From Crocinitomicaceae bacterium (lineage in GTDB: Bacteria > Bacteroidota > Bacteroidia > Flavobacteriales_D > Crocinitomicaceae), in assembly GCA_017983465.1 (NCBI GenBank), contig JAGOBK010000004.1, forward strand, positions 124,001-188,000: 64,000 nucleotides of DNA, given 5' to 3'. Below are positions 28,965 to 37,608 of the stretch, piece by piece (position 1 is the first letter of the stretch; each line of letters opens with the position of its first letter). The translations under genes were made by a program, and so were the position numbers. The notes under the pieces are model-generated. The model had not been told where the DNA came from. It saw only the letters and a program-made list of their open reading frames with translations, and searched no databases.

Positions 28965-31748
28965 ATGAAACATGTCATCCTTACCGTAGTTGCGAGCATC
29001 TATAGTTCAATTCTCATCGCACAAGTTTTAGAAGTTTCCCCAGCTTTCCCAACCGTAAACGATGTGGTCACCATCACCTATGATGCCACAGAAGGAAATG
29101 GAGCGCTGAACGGTCAGTCTCAAATTTATGCCCATGCAGGATTAATTACTAGTGCAAGTACATCGCCTTCCAATTGGCAATACGTGCAAGGAACTTGGGG
29201 GACAGTAGATCCTCAAGTGGCAATGACAAACATTGGAAATAACAAACATACGATTACGATCGATATCGATCAATTTTACGGTTATCCACTCGCAACAACA
29301 ACGGTATTGAAACTTGCTTTCGTTTTCCGTACGGCAAATGGCGGTATTGTCGGACGTGCGGCAGATGGAGGAGATATTTTTTACGATGTGTATCCCGTGA
29401 ATGCTGGATTACTCGGACAGTTTTTTCACCCGAACAATGGAAGTATTTACAACTTAAATGATCAAATCGCGATTAATGCGGAAGCCAATACCCCGTCAAC
29501 TTTGAATCTGAAAGAAGATGGAAATGTTTTGACAACCCTAGCAAATGCAACAACCTTAAATTATAATTTAACAGCCAGTTCAGCCGGAACACATTTGCTG
29601 GAATTTGAGGTCAACGACGGAACATCAACCATCATTGATAGTGTATATTACACGGTCAATCCGGCAGTCAATATTGTGAATCCAACAATAACAGGATTGG
29701 TAAATGGTGTAAATTACATCAACGACACAACGGTTATTTTTCAATTATACGCACCACAAAAACAACACATTTATGTGATTGGTGATTTCAATAACTGGAC
29801 TCCCACTGCTGCCTATCACATGAATTTATCGACAAATAATGCTACATGGTGGTTAGAAGTAACCGGACTTACGGCTGGACAAAAATATGGCTATCAATAT
29901 TTTATTGATGGCTCAATGAAATTTGCCGACCCATTGAGTAGTCTTATTCTAGATCCTAATAACGATGGAAATATCAATGCAGCAACGAATCCGAATCCAC
30001 TTCCTTATCCAATCGGACAAACAACTGGATTTGTTTCTGTTTTTCAACCCGGAGCAACACCTTACGATTGGCAGAATACAAGTTATCAAGGTCCAGCTAA
30101 AAAGGACTTAGTCATTTACGAATTATTAGTGCGTGATTTTGTGGCAAAACACAATTATCAAACATTGATCGACACGCTTGCATATCTAGATAAACTTGGA
30201 ATCAACGCGATCGAATTAATGCCTCCTGGTGAATTCGAAAACAATGAGAGTTGGGGATATAATCCATCTTTTCACAAAGCACTTGATAAATATTATGGAA
30301 CGCCAGAAAAATTCAAGGAATTTGTCGATAGTTGTCACAATCGAGGTATCGCTGTCATTGTAGACATGGTTTTGAATCATGCTTTTGGACAAAACCCAAT
30401 GGTAAATATGTATTGGGATGCGGCGAATAATCGTCCTGCAGCTAATAATCCATGGTTTAACGCAATTTGTCCTCATGAACCATATTGTTGGGGTTATGAC
30501 TTCGATCATACTCGAATGGCTACCCAAAATTACATCGACCAAGTCAATAAATTTTGGTTAGATGAATACCATGTTGATGGTTTCCGCTTTGATTACACGA
30601 AAGGATTTGCGAATAATGCAGCTGGTTATAATCTAGAACGAATTAATTTGCTCAAACGAATGGCTGATAAAATTTGGGATGTTAAATCTGATGCCTATGT
30701 AATTTTAGAACATTGGTGCGATAACTCAGAAGAAATTCAATTAGCGAATTATGGCATGATGCTTTGGGGGAATTTAACGTATGGATACGGAGAAGCTACA
30801 ATGGGTTATACAAGTACATCAAATATCAGTTCAGGAATTTATACGAATCGTAATTGGACTCTTCCTCATTTGGTTTCTTACATGGAAAGTCATGACGAAG
30901 AACGATTGATGTTCAAAAACCTATCTTTTGGAAATCAATCCAATCCAAATCACAATGCAAAAACCTCGTACGTAGCATTGGGACGTATGCAAACAGCTGC
31001 AGTAATTTTCTTGACTCAGCCTGGTCCAAGAATGATTTGGCAATTTGGTGAATTGGGGTACGATATTTCCATTGACAATCCATGTCGCGTATGTAATAAA
31101 CCAATCTTATGGAATTACTTTACACAAGCAAGAAGACGTCAACTTTACGATGTGTACGCAGCAACCTTAAAATTGAGAAATGATTATGAAACATTTCGCT
31201 CATTAAATTTCTCATACGTTTTAAATGGTTCCGTGAAAAAAATGAAACTTTCAGATCCATCCATGAATGGGGTTGTGATTACCAATTTCGATGTGAACTC
31301 GCAAATTGGTTCACCGAATTTCCATCACAATGGATGGTGGTACGAATATTTCACCGGAGATAGTTTGAATGTTTCTGATGTAAATATGAATTTCTCGCTT
31401 CAGCCGGGTGAATACCGCATTTATACGGATGTTCGCCTAGAACAACCAACTATTACGGATGCGCCAGTATCGATTGACGAAGTAATGGAATCGCATTTCC
31501 CAATGAGCGTTTTCCCCAATCCAAGTGTGAGTGATTTACATGTGGTATTTAGTGCCAATGATATGAATGCGATGGAATTAATGGTATTGAATGAGGCAGG
31601 ACAAGTTGTTTATTCGCAAAAGGGAACGACGAATCTTGGTAAAAATGAGGTGCTACTAAATGTTAGCGATTGGAAAAGTGGTTCTTACCATGTACTTCTC
31701 CGTGTTGGTCAATTCTATTCAAATGAGGCATTTATTATTCAACATTAA
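28965..31748 (+). CDS. GH13 alpha-amylase family enzyme with CBM48 and T9SS sorting domain
   Basis: A 927-residue secreted glycosidase. After a signal peptide (to about residue 19) come an N-terminal beta-rich region, a CBM48-type module (about 250-335, IYVIGDFNNWTP), and the GH13 barrel from about 379 (KDLVIYELLVRDF). Catalytic residues are nucleophile D543 (VDGFRFD), acid/base E582 (YVILEHW) and D644 (ESHDEE). The C-terminus is a type A T9SS domain (VFPNPSVSDLHVVF, WKSGSYHVLL). The enzyme should cut alpha-glucan outside the cell. Its stop overlaps the next ATG by one base. Confidence 0.9.
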   Translation: MKHVILTVVASIYSSILIAQVLEVSPAFPTVNDVVTITYDATEGNGALNGQSQIYAHAGLITSASTSPSNWQYVQGTWGTVDPQVAMTNIGNNKHTITIDIDQFYGYPLATTTVLKLAFVFRTANGGIVGRAADGGDIFYDVYPVNAGLLGQFFHPNNGSIYNLNDQIAINAEANTPSTLNLKEDGNVLTTLANATTLNYNLTASSAGTHLLEFEVNDGTSTIIDSVYYTVNPAVNIVNPTITGLVNGVNYINDTTVIFQLYAPQKQHIYVIGDFNNWTPTAAYHMNLSTNNATWWLEVTGLTAGQKYGYQYFIDGSMKFADPLSSLILDPNNDGNINAATNPNPLPYPIGQTTGFVSVFQPGATPYDWQNTSYQGPAKKDLVIYELLVRDFVAKHNYQTLIDTLAYLDKLGINAIELMPPGEFENNESWGYNPSFHKALDKYYGTPEKFKEFVDSCHNRGIAVIVDMVLNHAFGQNPMVNMYWDAANNRPAANNPWFNAICPHEPYCWGYDFDHTRMATQNYIDQVNKFWLDEYHVDGFRFDYTKGFANNAAGYNLERINLLKRMADKIWDVKSDAYVILEHWCDNSEEIQLANYGMMLWGNLTYGYGEATMGYTSTSNISSGIYTNRNWTLPHLVSYMESHDEERLMFKNLSFGNQSNPNHNAKTSYVALGRMQTAAVIFLTQPGPRMIWQFGELGYDISIDNPCRVCNKPILWNYFTQARRRQLYDVYAATLKLRNDYETFRSLNFSYVLNGSVKKMKLSDPSMNGVVITNFDVNSQIGSPNFHHNGWWYEYFTGDSLNVSDVNMNFSLQPGEYRIYTDVRLEQPTITDAPVSIDEVMESHFPMSVFPNPSVSDLHVVFSANDMNAMELMVLNEAGQVVYSQKGTTNLGKNEVLLNVSDWKSGSYHVLLRVGQFYSNEAFIIQH

Positions 31749-33169
31749 TGAAGTACACCTATCTTTTCATTCTTTGTGCATTCATGGAGCTGAGCGTCTT
31801 AGCTCAGTTCGTTCATCCCGCAAATAATAACGCCTTTCTTCAAAATGAAGTCGCAAGCGTTTATGTGACCATGTCAGCAGTTGATGCGCAAACGATGGTA
31901 GCAGATAGTGTTTATTCTGATTACCCCTTTGTTGCTTCGGTAATTTATTCCTCCAGTGCTATTCAGGATACCTTGACTAATGTTGGTATTCATGTTCGTG
32001 GAAACACCTCTCGGGATGCAGCGAAAAAGTCTTTCGAATTGTCTTTCAATAGCTATGTTCCAGGGAGAAAATACCGTGGATTAGAAAAGATGAAGTTGAA
32101 TGGAGAACATAACGATGTTTCCATATTACGTTCGAAAGTTTCGTATGATTTATTGACGGCCTGCGGACTTCCATCGGCGCGATCTAGTTACATTAAGTTA
32201 TTCATTAATAACGAATACAAAGGTTTGTACATTCATATCGAACATTTTGATGAAGAGTATATCCAAAAGAGATTTCCAAATGACAATACGGGTAACCTAT
32301 TTAAGTGTTTTTACGGATCTGATTTAACCTATCACGGAACGAATCCAACGTATTACCAAAATACCTACAAATTGAAAACGAATGAGGTGGTGAATGATTA
32401 TTCAGGACTGATTCATTTGATCGAGGTTTTGTACAATTCTGCGAATGCGAATTTTGTTTGTGAGATACAAGATGTCTTCGATGTAGATTCTTACCTACGA
32501 ACACTTGCTGTAGAAATATTGATTGGACAATGGGATGGATACGCCTATAATAAAAACAACTATTTTCTGTATGAACGTCCTTCAGATGGAAAATTCTTCT
32601 TCATGGAATACGATCTAGATAATACCTTTGGAATTGATTGGTTCAATGTAAATTGGTCCACTCGCAATATCTACACATGGGCGAATGCTAATCGACCGCT
32701 CTATTCGAAATTATTGGCAGTTCCATATTTTAAGGATCGATTTAATTACCACATGAAGGACATTCTCACGAATTATTTCATTCCTTCCACCTTGATAGGA
32801 AGCCTTCAAGCAAAACAAAATTTAATCTCAAATGCAGCTTTGCTCGATGACTACAAAGGCTACGATTATGGATTTACCGATCAAGATTTCTTGGATGCCA
32901 TCGATCAAGCATGGGGATTTCATGTGACACAATCCATCAGTGAATACATTCAAGACAGATATAGCTCTGCAAACAGTCAAGTATTGGCATACCAAAACAT
33001 ACAGAATCCATGTACTTCAGGATTAGCAGAGTTTTCGTCCGAAAATGCATTCAAAGCAATAAAGGCCGTGGATGTATTGGGTAGAGACATACCCTTGGAT
33101 ACTAAAAATTGCATTAAAATTGTGAGCTATGAAAATGGATCAGTTAAACAACTATTTGAATATGAATAA
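31748..33169 (+). CDS. CotH kinase family protein
   Basis: A 473-residue exported protein with a signal peptide (MKYTYLFILCAFMELSVLAQ). CotH features are HVRGNTSRDAAKKSFELSF, LNGEHNDVSILRSKVSYDL, YKGLYIHIEHFDEEYI and FMEYDLDNTFG. CotH proteins are atypical Fam20-like protein kinases that phosphorylate secreted proteins in spores of Bacillus. The substrate here is unknown. The last 40 residues (AVDVLGRDIPL, SYENGSVKQL) look like a shortened T9SS tail. It is sandwiched within the starch operon, overlapping the amylase by one base and the next gene by eight, so co-expression is certain to be tight. Confidence 0.82.
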   Translation: MKYTYLFILCAFMELSVLAQFVHPANNNAFLQNEVASVYVTMSAVDAQTMVADSVYSDYPFVASVIYSSSAIQDTLTNVGIHVRGNTSRDAAKKSFELSFNSYVPGRKYRGLEKMKLNGEHNDVSILRSKVSYDLLTACGLPSARSSYIKLFINNEYKGLYIHIEHFDEEYIQKRFPNDNTGNLFKCFYGSDLTYHGTNPTYYQNTYKLKTNEVVNDYSGLIHLIEVLYNSANANFVCEIQDVFDVDSYLRTLAVEILIGQWDGYAYNKNNYFLYERPSDGKFFFMEYDLDNTFGIDWFNVNWSTRNIYTWANANRPLYSKLLAVPYFKDRFNYHMKDILTNYFIPSTLIGSLQAKQNLISNAALLDDYKGYDYGFTDQDFLDAIDQAWGFHVTQSISEYIQDRYSSANSQVLAYQNIQNPCTSGLAEFSSENAFKAIKAVDVLGRDIPLDTKNCIKIVSYENGSVKQLFEYE

Positions 33170-35060
33170 GCGTTATTTTTTATCAATTCTTCTGTTTTGT
33201 GTCGTTCAAGTGAATGCACAAATCTTAACACATGTGGAGCCAGCAAATTGGTGGGCTGGAATGGAACACCATGAAGTGCAAATCTTGTTACACGGAAACA
33301 ATATCGCCAACTATCAAGTGCAGGTTTCAGGATTAGCAATTACCGGAATCGTGAAAACAGAGAATCCAAATTATTTGTTTGTTACGGTTGAAACGAAAGA
33401 CAAAGTTGCCGGTACTTATCCGATTAAACTCATCGATAAGAAAAAGGAAATCACTCATTTTGACTTCAAGTTAGAAGAGCGAATGAGCAATAGTGCGCAA
33501 CGAGAAAGTTATACTTCAGCCGATGTCGTTTACCTGTTAATGCCAGATCGTTTTGCGAATGCCAATGAAGGACTTGACACGCATCCGGACACCAAAGAAG
33601 TCTCAGATCGTTCGAATCCAGGTGGTAGACATGGCGGGGATATCATGGGGATCATTCAACATTTAAATTACATCAAAGAATTGGGCGCAACGACTATTTG
33701 GACAACTCCCATGTTGGAGGATAACGAAGAGACGTATTCGTATCATGGATACGCGCAATCCGATTTATATAAAATTGACCCGCGCTACGGAACCAACTCT
33801 TGGTACAAAGAAATGGTCCTTGAAGCACATCGTCAAGGATTAAAAGTGATCAAAGATGAAGTTCCAAATCACTGGTCAAGTAAACACTGGATGATTAAAG
33901 ATCTGCCTACGCAAGATTGGATTCATCAATTTCCTTCGTTTACACGTTCAAGTTACCGCACCAGTACACAAATGGACCCATATGCGTCGCAAAAGGATAA
34001 AGGGGCATCAGAAGATGGTTGGTTTGACACAACAATGCCAGACATGAATCAATCCAATCCACTTTTGTTAACCTACTTGATTCAAAATACCATTTGGTGG
34101 ATCGAATACGCACAATTAGATGGACTTCGTGTGGATACGTATTCTTACAACGATAAAGAAGCCATTTCTGTTTGGACAAAAGCCATCACAGATGAGTACC
34201 CACGTTTAAATATTATGGGTGAAGTTTGGATGCATAATCAAGCACAAATTTCATACTGGCAAAAAGATAGTCCGGTTGGAGCGATTGACTCTTACAATAG
34301 TTACCTTCCAACGGTAATGGATTTTACTATGCACGATGGGTTCATGCAGGCGTTCAATGAAACGAAACAAGATTGGGACAAAGGAATGGTTCGTTTTTAC
34401 GACAATATTGCTAACGATTATCTGTATAAAGACCCTTCCAACTTGCTCGTGTTTTTTGAAAATCACGATACCAAACGATTCAATGAATATTGTCCGAATA
34501 TCGCGGATTATAAACTAGCACTAACGCTTATTTCTACGACTCGTGGAATTCCACAGATTTATTATGGTTCAGAAATTGGAATGAAAGGAAGTAAGGATGT
34601 TGGTGATGCGGATATCCGTAGAGATTTTCCAGGTGGATGGGCTGCTGATAGGCACACTGGTTTTTGCAGTAGCGAAGATGCCCAATGCCATGCTTATCAA
34701 ACGGGAAGAACACCGGAAGAAGAAGCGTATTTTCAGTTTACCAAGTCTTTATTGAATTGGAGAAAGAACAATAAGATCATTCACGAAGGTAAATTGATGC
34801 AATTTGTCCCGGAAAATAATGTGTACGTCTATGCGCGTTACAAGGAGCCAAGTGGAATGTACGATATGCCGGGAAAAAAAGTCGTTTTGGTTGTGATCAA
34901 TAACTCTGCGAAGGATGAAACGATTCGTTGGGACCGCTATCAAGAAATAATCCAAGGTAAAGAAATGGGTGTGGATGTGCTCACAAAACAAACCGTAAAT
35001 TTCGACCTCAAAACTTCGGTTATTCCTGCAAAAACAGCTTACATTCTAGAACTTAAATAA
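33162..35060 (+). CDS. GH13 cyclomaltodextrinase/neopullulanase-like enzyme
   Basis: A 632-residue enzyme, probably periplasmic, with signal peptide MNKRYFLSILLFCVVQVNAQ. The N-terminal Ig-like module (HVEPANWWAGMEHHEVQILLHG) is typical of Bacteroidota cyclomaltodextrinases, as is PDRFANANEG early in the barrel. Catalytic residues are D325 (LDGLRVDTYSY), E354 (IMGEVWM) and D436 (FFENHDTKRF). It should hydrolyse cyclodextrins or maltodextrins imported by SusCD, the role of SusA in Bacteroides. The ATG at 33162 overlaps the CotH gene by eight bases. No T9SS domain is present. Confidence 0.88.
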   Translation: MNKRYFLSILLFCVVQVNAQILTHVEPANWWAGMEHHEVQILLHGNNIANYQVQVSGLAITGIVKTENPNYLFVTVETKDKVAGTYPIKLIDKKKEITHFDFKLEERMSNSAQRESYTSADVVYLLMPDRFANANEGLDTHPDTKEVSDRSNPGGRHGGDIMGIIQHLNYIKELGATTIWTTPMLEDNEETYSYHGYAQSDLYKIDPRYGTNSWYKEMVLEAHRQGLKVIKDEVPNHWSSKHWMIKDLPTQDWIHQFPSFTRSSYRTSTQMDPYASQKDKGASEDGWFDTTMPDMNQSNPLLLTYLIQNTIWWIEYAQLDGLRVDTYSYNDKEAISVWTKAITDEYPRLNIMGEVWMHNQAQISYWQKDSPVGAIDSYNSYLPTVMDFTMHDGFMQAFNETKQDWDKGMVRFYDNIANDYLYKDPSNLLVFFENHDTKRFNEYCPNIADYKLALTLISTTRGIPQIYYGSEIGMKGSKDVGDADIRRDFPGGWAADRHTGFCSSEDAQCHAYQTGRTPEEEAYFQFTKSLLNWRKNNKIIHEGKLMQFVPENNVYVYARYKEPSGMYDMPGKKVVLVVINNSAKDETIRWDRYQEIIQGKEMGVDVLTKQTVNFDLKTSVIPAKTAYILELK

Positions 35061-35062
35061 AG

Positions 35063-37519
35063 ATGAAAAACCTCATTTTATTTCTTTTTGTTTCTGCGCT
35101 CAGTTGGGGACAAAATGCCACTCGTCAATTTGTATCTGTTGAAAAATCGAGCAATGGATTCAAAGTAGTTGTCTCTGACGGTGTATATTATTTTTCCGCA
35201 TATTCCGGAAAAATGGTTGAAACGACTTTCATTCCAAATGGACAAAAACATCTAGTAAACTCTCATGCGGTTGTGGCTTCAGTTGAAACAAATTTGCTTC
35301 AATTGAGTCAGTCAACTGGTGTTGTTCGCTTAACAACCGCTGCGGGATTAAAAGTAAACATCCAACAAAAACCATTTCAAATCAGCTATTGGCACCATGA
35401 TAAACCGGTGATTTCTGAAAACTGGGGATATGAAAAAGCGGATGATTCGGAGAAAATACATTTCAACCTGACTACAGACGAGCTGCTTTATGGTGCGGGA
35501 GCGCGCGCTTTGGGGATGAATCGACGTGGTTATCGCTTGCAACTTTATAACCGTGCACATTACGGTTACGAAGAACATTCGGAGCTCATGAATTACACCA
35601 TGCCAATGGTGGTTTCCAATAAATGTTATGCGATTCATTTCGATAATGCGCAGATTGGCTATTTGGATTTAGATTCAAAAAAGAACAATGTCTTGACCTA
35701 TGAAACGATTGGTGGACGCAAAACCTATCAAGTGATTGTTGGTGATGACTGGAAAGATCTCTTAGCTGAATACACTAACTTAACTGGTCATCAGCCATTA
35801 CCACCGCGTTGGGTGTTTGGAAATTTCGCTAGTCGTTTCGGTTATCATTCTGAGGAAGAAGCTCGAAATGTTGTGAATCAATTCCGAAAGGATTCCATTC
35901 CACTTGACGCCATCATTTTCGACCTTTATTGGTTTGGAAAAGAAATTCAAGGTACACTTGGTAATTTATCCTTTTACACAGACTCTTTTCCTCATCCAAA
36001 AGAAATGATCAGCGATTTCAAAAATCAAGGGGTGAAGACTGTTTTGATTACGGAACCATTTATTCTCACAACATCGAAAAAATGGCAAGAGGTCAGTGAT
36101 AAAAAACTTTTAGGCACGAATGAGGAAGGCGCACCTTATACCTATGATTTTTACTTCGGTAATACTGGATTATTGGATCTATTTAAACCGGAAACAAGAA
36201 CCTGGTTTTGGGACATTTACAAAGATTTACATAGCTATGGAGCACGTGGATTCTGGGGTGACTTGGGAGAACCGGAAGTACATCCAGCCAAATTGAAGCA
36301 TGCAGTTGGATATGCGGATGAGGTGCACAACATTTACGGACACGAATGGGCGAAACTTATTTACGAGGGATACCAGAAAGATTATCCCAATGAGCGTCCA
36401 TTTATTTTGATGCGTTCCGGAAGTACAGGAACACAGCGTTTCGGGATCATTCCATGGTCCGGTGATGTGAACCGTACCTGGGGTGGATTGCGTCCACAAA
36501 TGGAAATCACTATGCAAATGGGACTTCAAGGAATCGCTTATATGCACTCGGATCTTGGTGGATTCGGAGGACCGAATAACGATCCAGAGTTATATGTGCG
36601 TTGGTTACAATATGGCGTGTTTCAACCAATTTTCCGCCCACACGGACAAGAAGAAGTGCCGAGCGAGGCCATATTTAAAGACGAGAAAACAAAACAACTA
36701 GCGAAAGAAGCGATTGAGTTGCGTTATCAAATGCTACCTTACAATTATTCATTGGCATTTGAAAACCATGTGAATGGAATTCCGTTGATGCGACCTGTTT
36801 TCATGGAAGATTCAAGTGCACATTGGTCTGATTCATTGGCAACAGAATACATGTGGGGAAGTTGCTTCTTAGTAAAGCCAATTACGAAAAAAATAGAGGA
36901 GAATACTATGCCAATGCAAGGTGTACATGCACCGTCTGGAACATGGTATAATTTTCAAACGGGACAACGATTATCACCATTAAAAAGGATAGTAACCATG
37001 TATGTATCAGATACGAAAAGGAAGCTATTTAAAAAAGGGCATGAATCCTCGTCAATCGATTTACCATACTACTTGGTGAATGGTGACCTGAATTCTATTC
37101 CAGTTATGGTAAAAGGAGGGTCTTTTGTCCCGATGTCACCAATCATTCAATCAACCGAGGCTTATTCGGATACAATGGTGACGATTCACTACTACGATGC
37201 GCCTGAATTAACAGAGAGCCAAGGAATTTGGTACGAAGATGATGGCTTAACGAATGAAGCCTATGAAAAAGGAGCGTATAAATTGCTTCAAATGAGCATG
37301 TTTCAGAAAGCAAAAAAAACGAATCTTTCATTCGATCCGAACTACGGTGCAAAAATGATGAAACATGCATTTGTATTTGGCGTGGAGATTCATTCAGCCC
37401 GCATTCCTAAAAGTATTTCTGTGAATGGAAAGAAAATGAAATTCGAAGTCGTTGACCAAAAAATCAAGCTACGAATGACTTTAACAGAAGAAGTTCAAAA
37501 CATTCAATTGAATTGGTGA
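35063..37519 (+). CDS. GH31 alpha-glucosidase
   Basis: An 818-residue glycosidase with a signal peptide (MKNLILFLFVSALSWGQ), probably periplasmic. The GH31 N-terminal beta-sandwich is followed by the barrel from about residue 245. The nucleophile is D400 in FWGDLGEPE and the acid/base D468 in IPWSGDVNRTW. It would release glucose from maltooligosaccharide ends, taking the place of SusB, which is GH97 in Bacteroides. It begins two bases after the cyclomaltodextrinase stop and ends the first transcription unit of the locus. Confidence 0.9.
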   Translation: MKNLILFLFVSALSWGQNATRQFVSVEKSSNGFKVVVSDGVYYFSAYSGKMVETTFIPNGQKHLVNSHAVVASVETNLLQLSQSTGVVRLTTAAGLKVNIQQKPFQISYWHHDKPVISENWGYEKADDSEKIHFNLTTDELLYGAGARALGMNRRGYRLQLYNRAHYGYEEHSELMNYTMPMVVSNKCYAIHFDNAQIGYLDLDSKKNNVLTYETIGGRKTYQVIVGDDWKDLLAEYTNLTGHQPLPPRWVFGNFASRFGYHSEEEARNVVNQFRKDSIPLDAIIFDLYWFGKEIQGTLGNLSFYTDSFPHPKEMISDFKNQGVKTVLITEPFILTTSKKWQEVSDKKLLGTNEEGAPYTYDFYFGNTGLLDLFKPETRTWFWDIYKDLHSYGARGFWGDLGEPEVHPAKLKHAVGYADEVHNIYGHEWAKLIYEGYQKDYPNERPFILMRSGSTGTQRFGIIPWSGDVNRTWGGLRPQMEITMQMGLQGIAYMHSDLGGFGGPNNDPELYVRWLQYGVFQPIFRPHGQEEVPSEAIFKDEKTKQLAKEAIELRYQMLPYNYSLAFENHVNGIPLMRPVFMEDSSAHWSDSLATEYMWGSCFLVKPITKKIEENTMPMQGVHAPSGTWYNFQTGQRLSPLKRIVTMYVSDTKRKLFKKGHESSSIDLPYYLVNGDLNSIPVMVKGGSFVPMSPIIQSTEAYSDTMVTIHYYDAPELTESQGIWYEDDGLTNEAYEKGAYKLLQMSMFQKAKKTNLSFDPNYGAKMMKHAFVFGVEIHSARIPKSISVNGKKMKFEVVDQKIKLRMTLTEEVQNIQLNW

Positions 37520-37531
37520 TAAAAATCTATG

Positions 37532-37544
37532 TGTCAACTTGACA
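37532..37544 (+). promoter_or_regulatory. Palindrome TGTCAACTTGACA overlapping the susC promoter
   Basis: Six-base arms TGTCAA and TTGACA flank a central C. The site includes the -33 TTG of the susC promoter and closely matches the palindrome at 27836-27848. The overlap with the promoter suggests repressor binding. Confidence 0.5.
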
Positions 37545-37569
37545 TTAAGGAAAATAAAAAATATATTTG
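37539..37569 (+). promoter_or_regulatory. Promoter of susC-susD
   Basis: TTG at 37539-37541, a 20-base gap and TATATTTG at 37562-37569 closely match the Bacteroidota consensus. A start near 37574 gives a leader of about 35 bases before the ATG at 37609. Confidence 0.7.
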
Positions 37570-37608
37570 ACTTTCAAAAACTAAAATTTATAAACTAAAA
37601 TTACTTCT

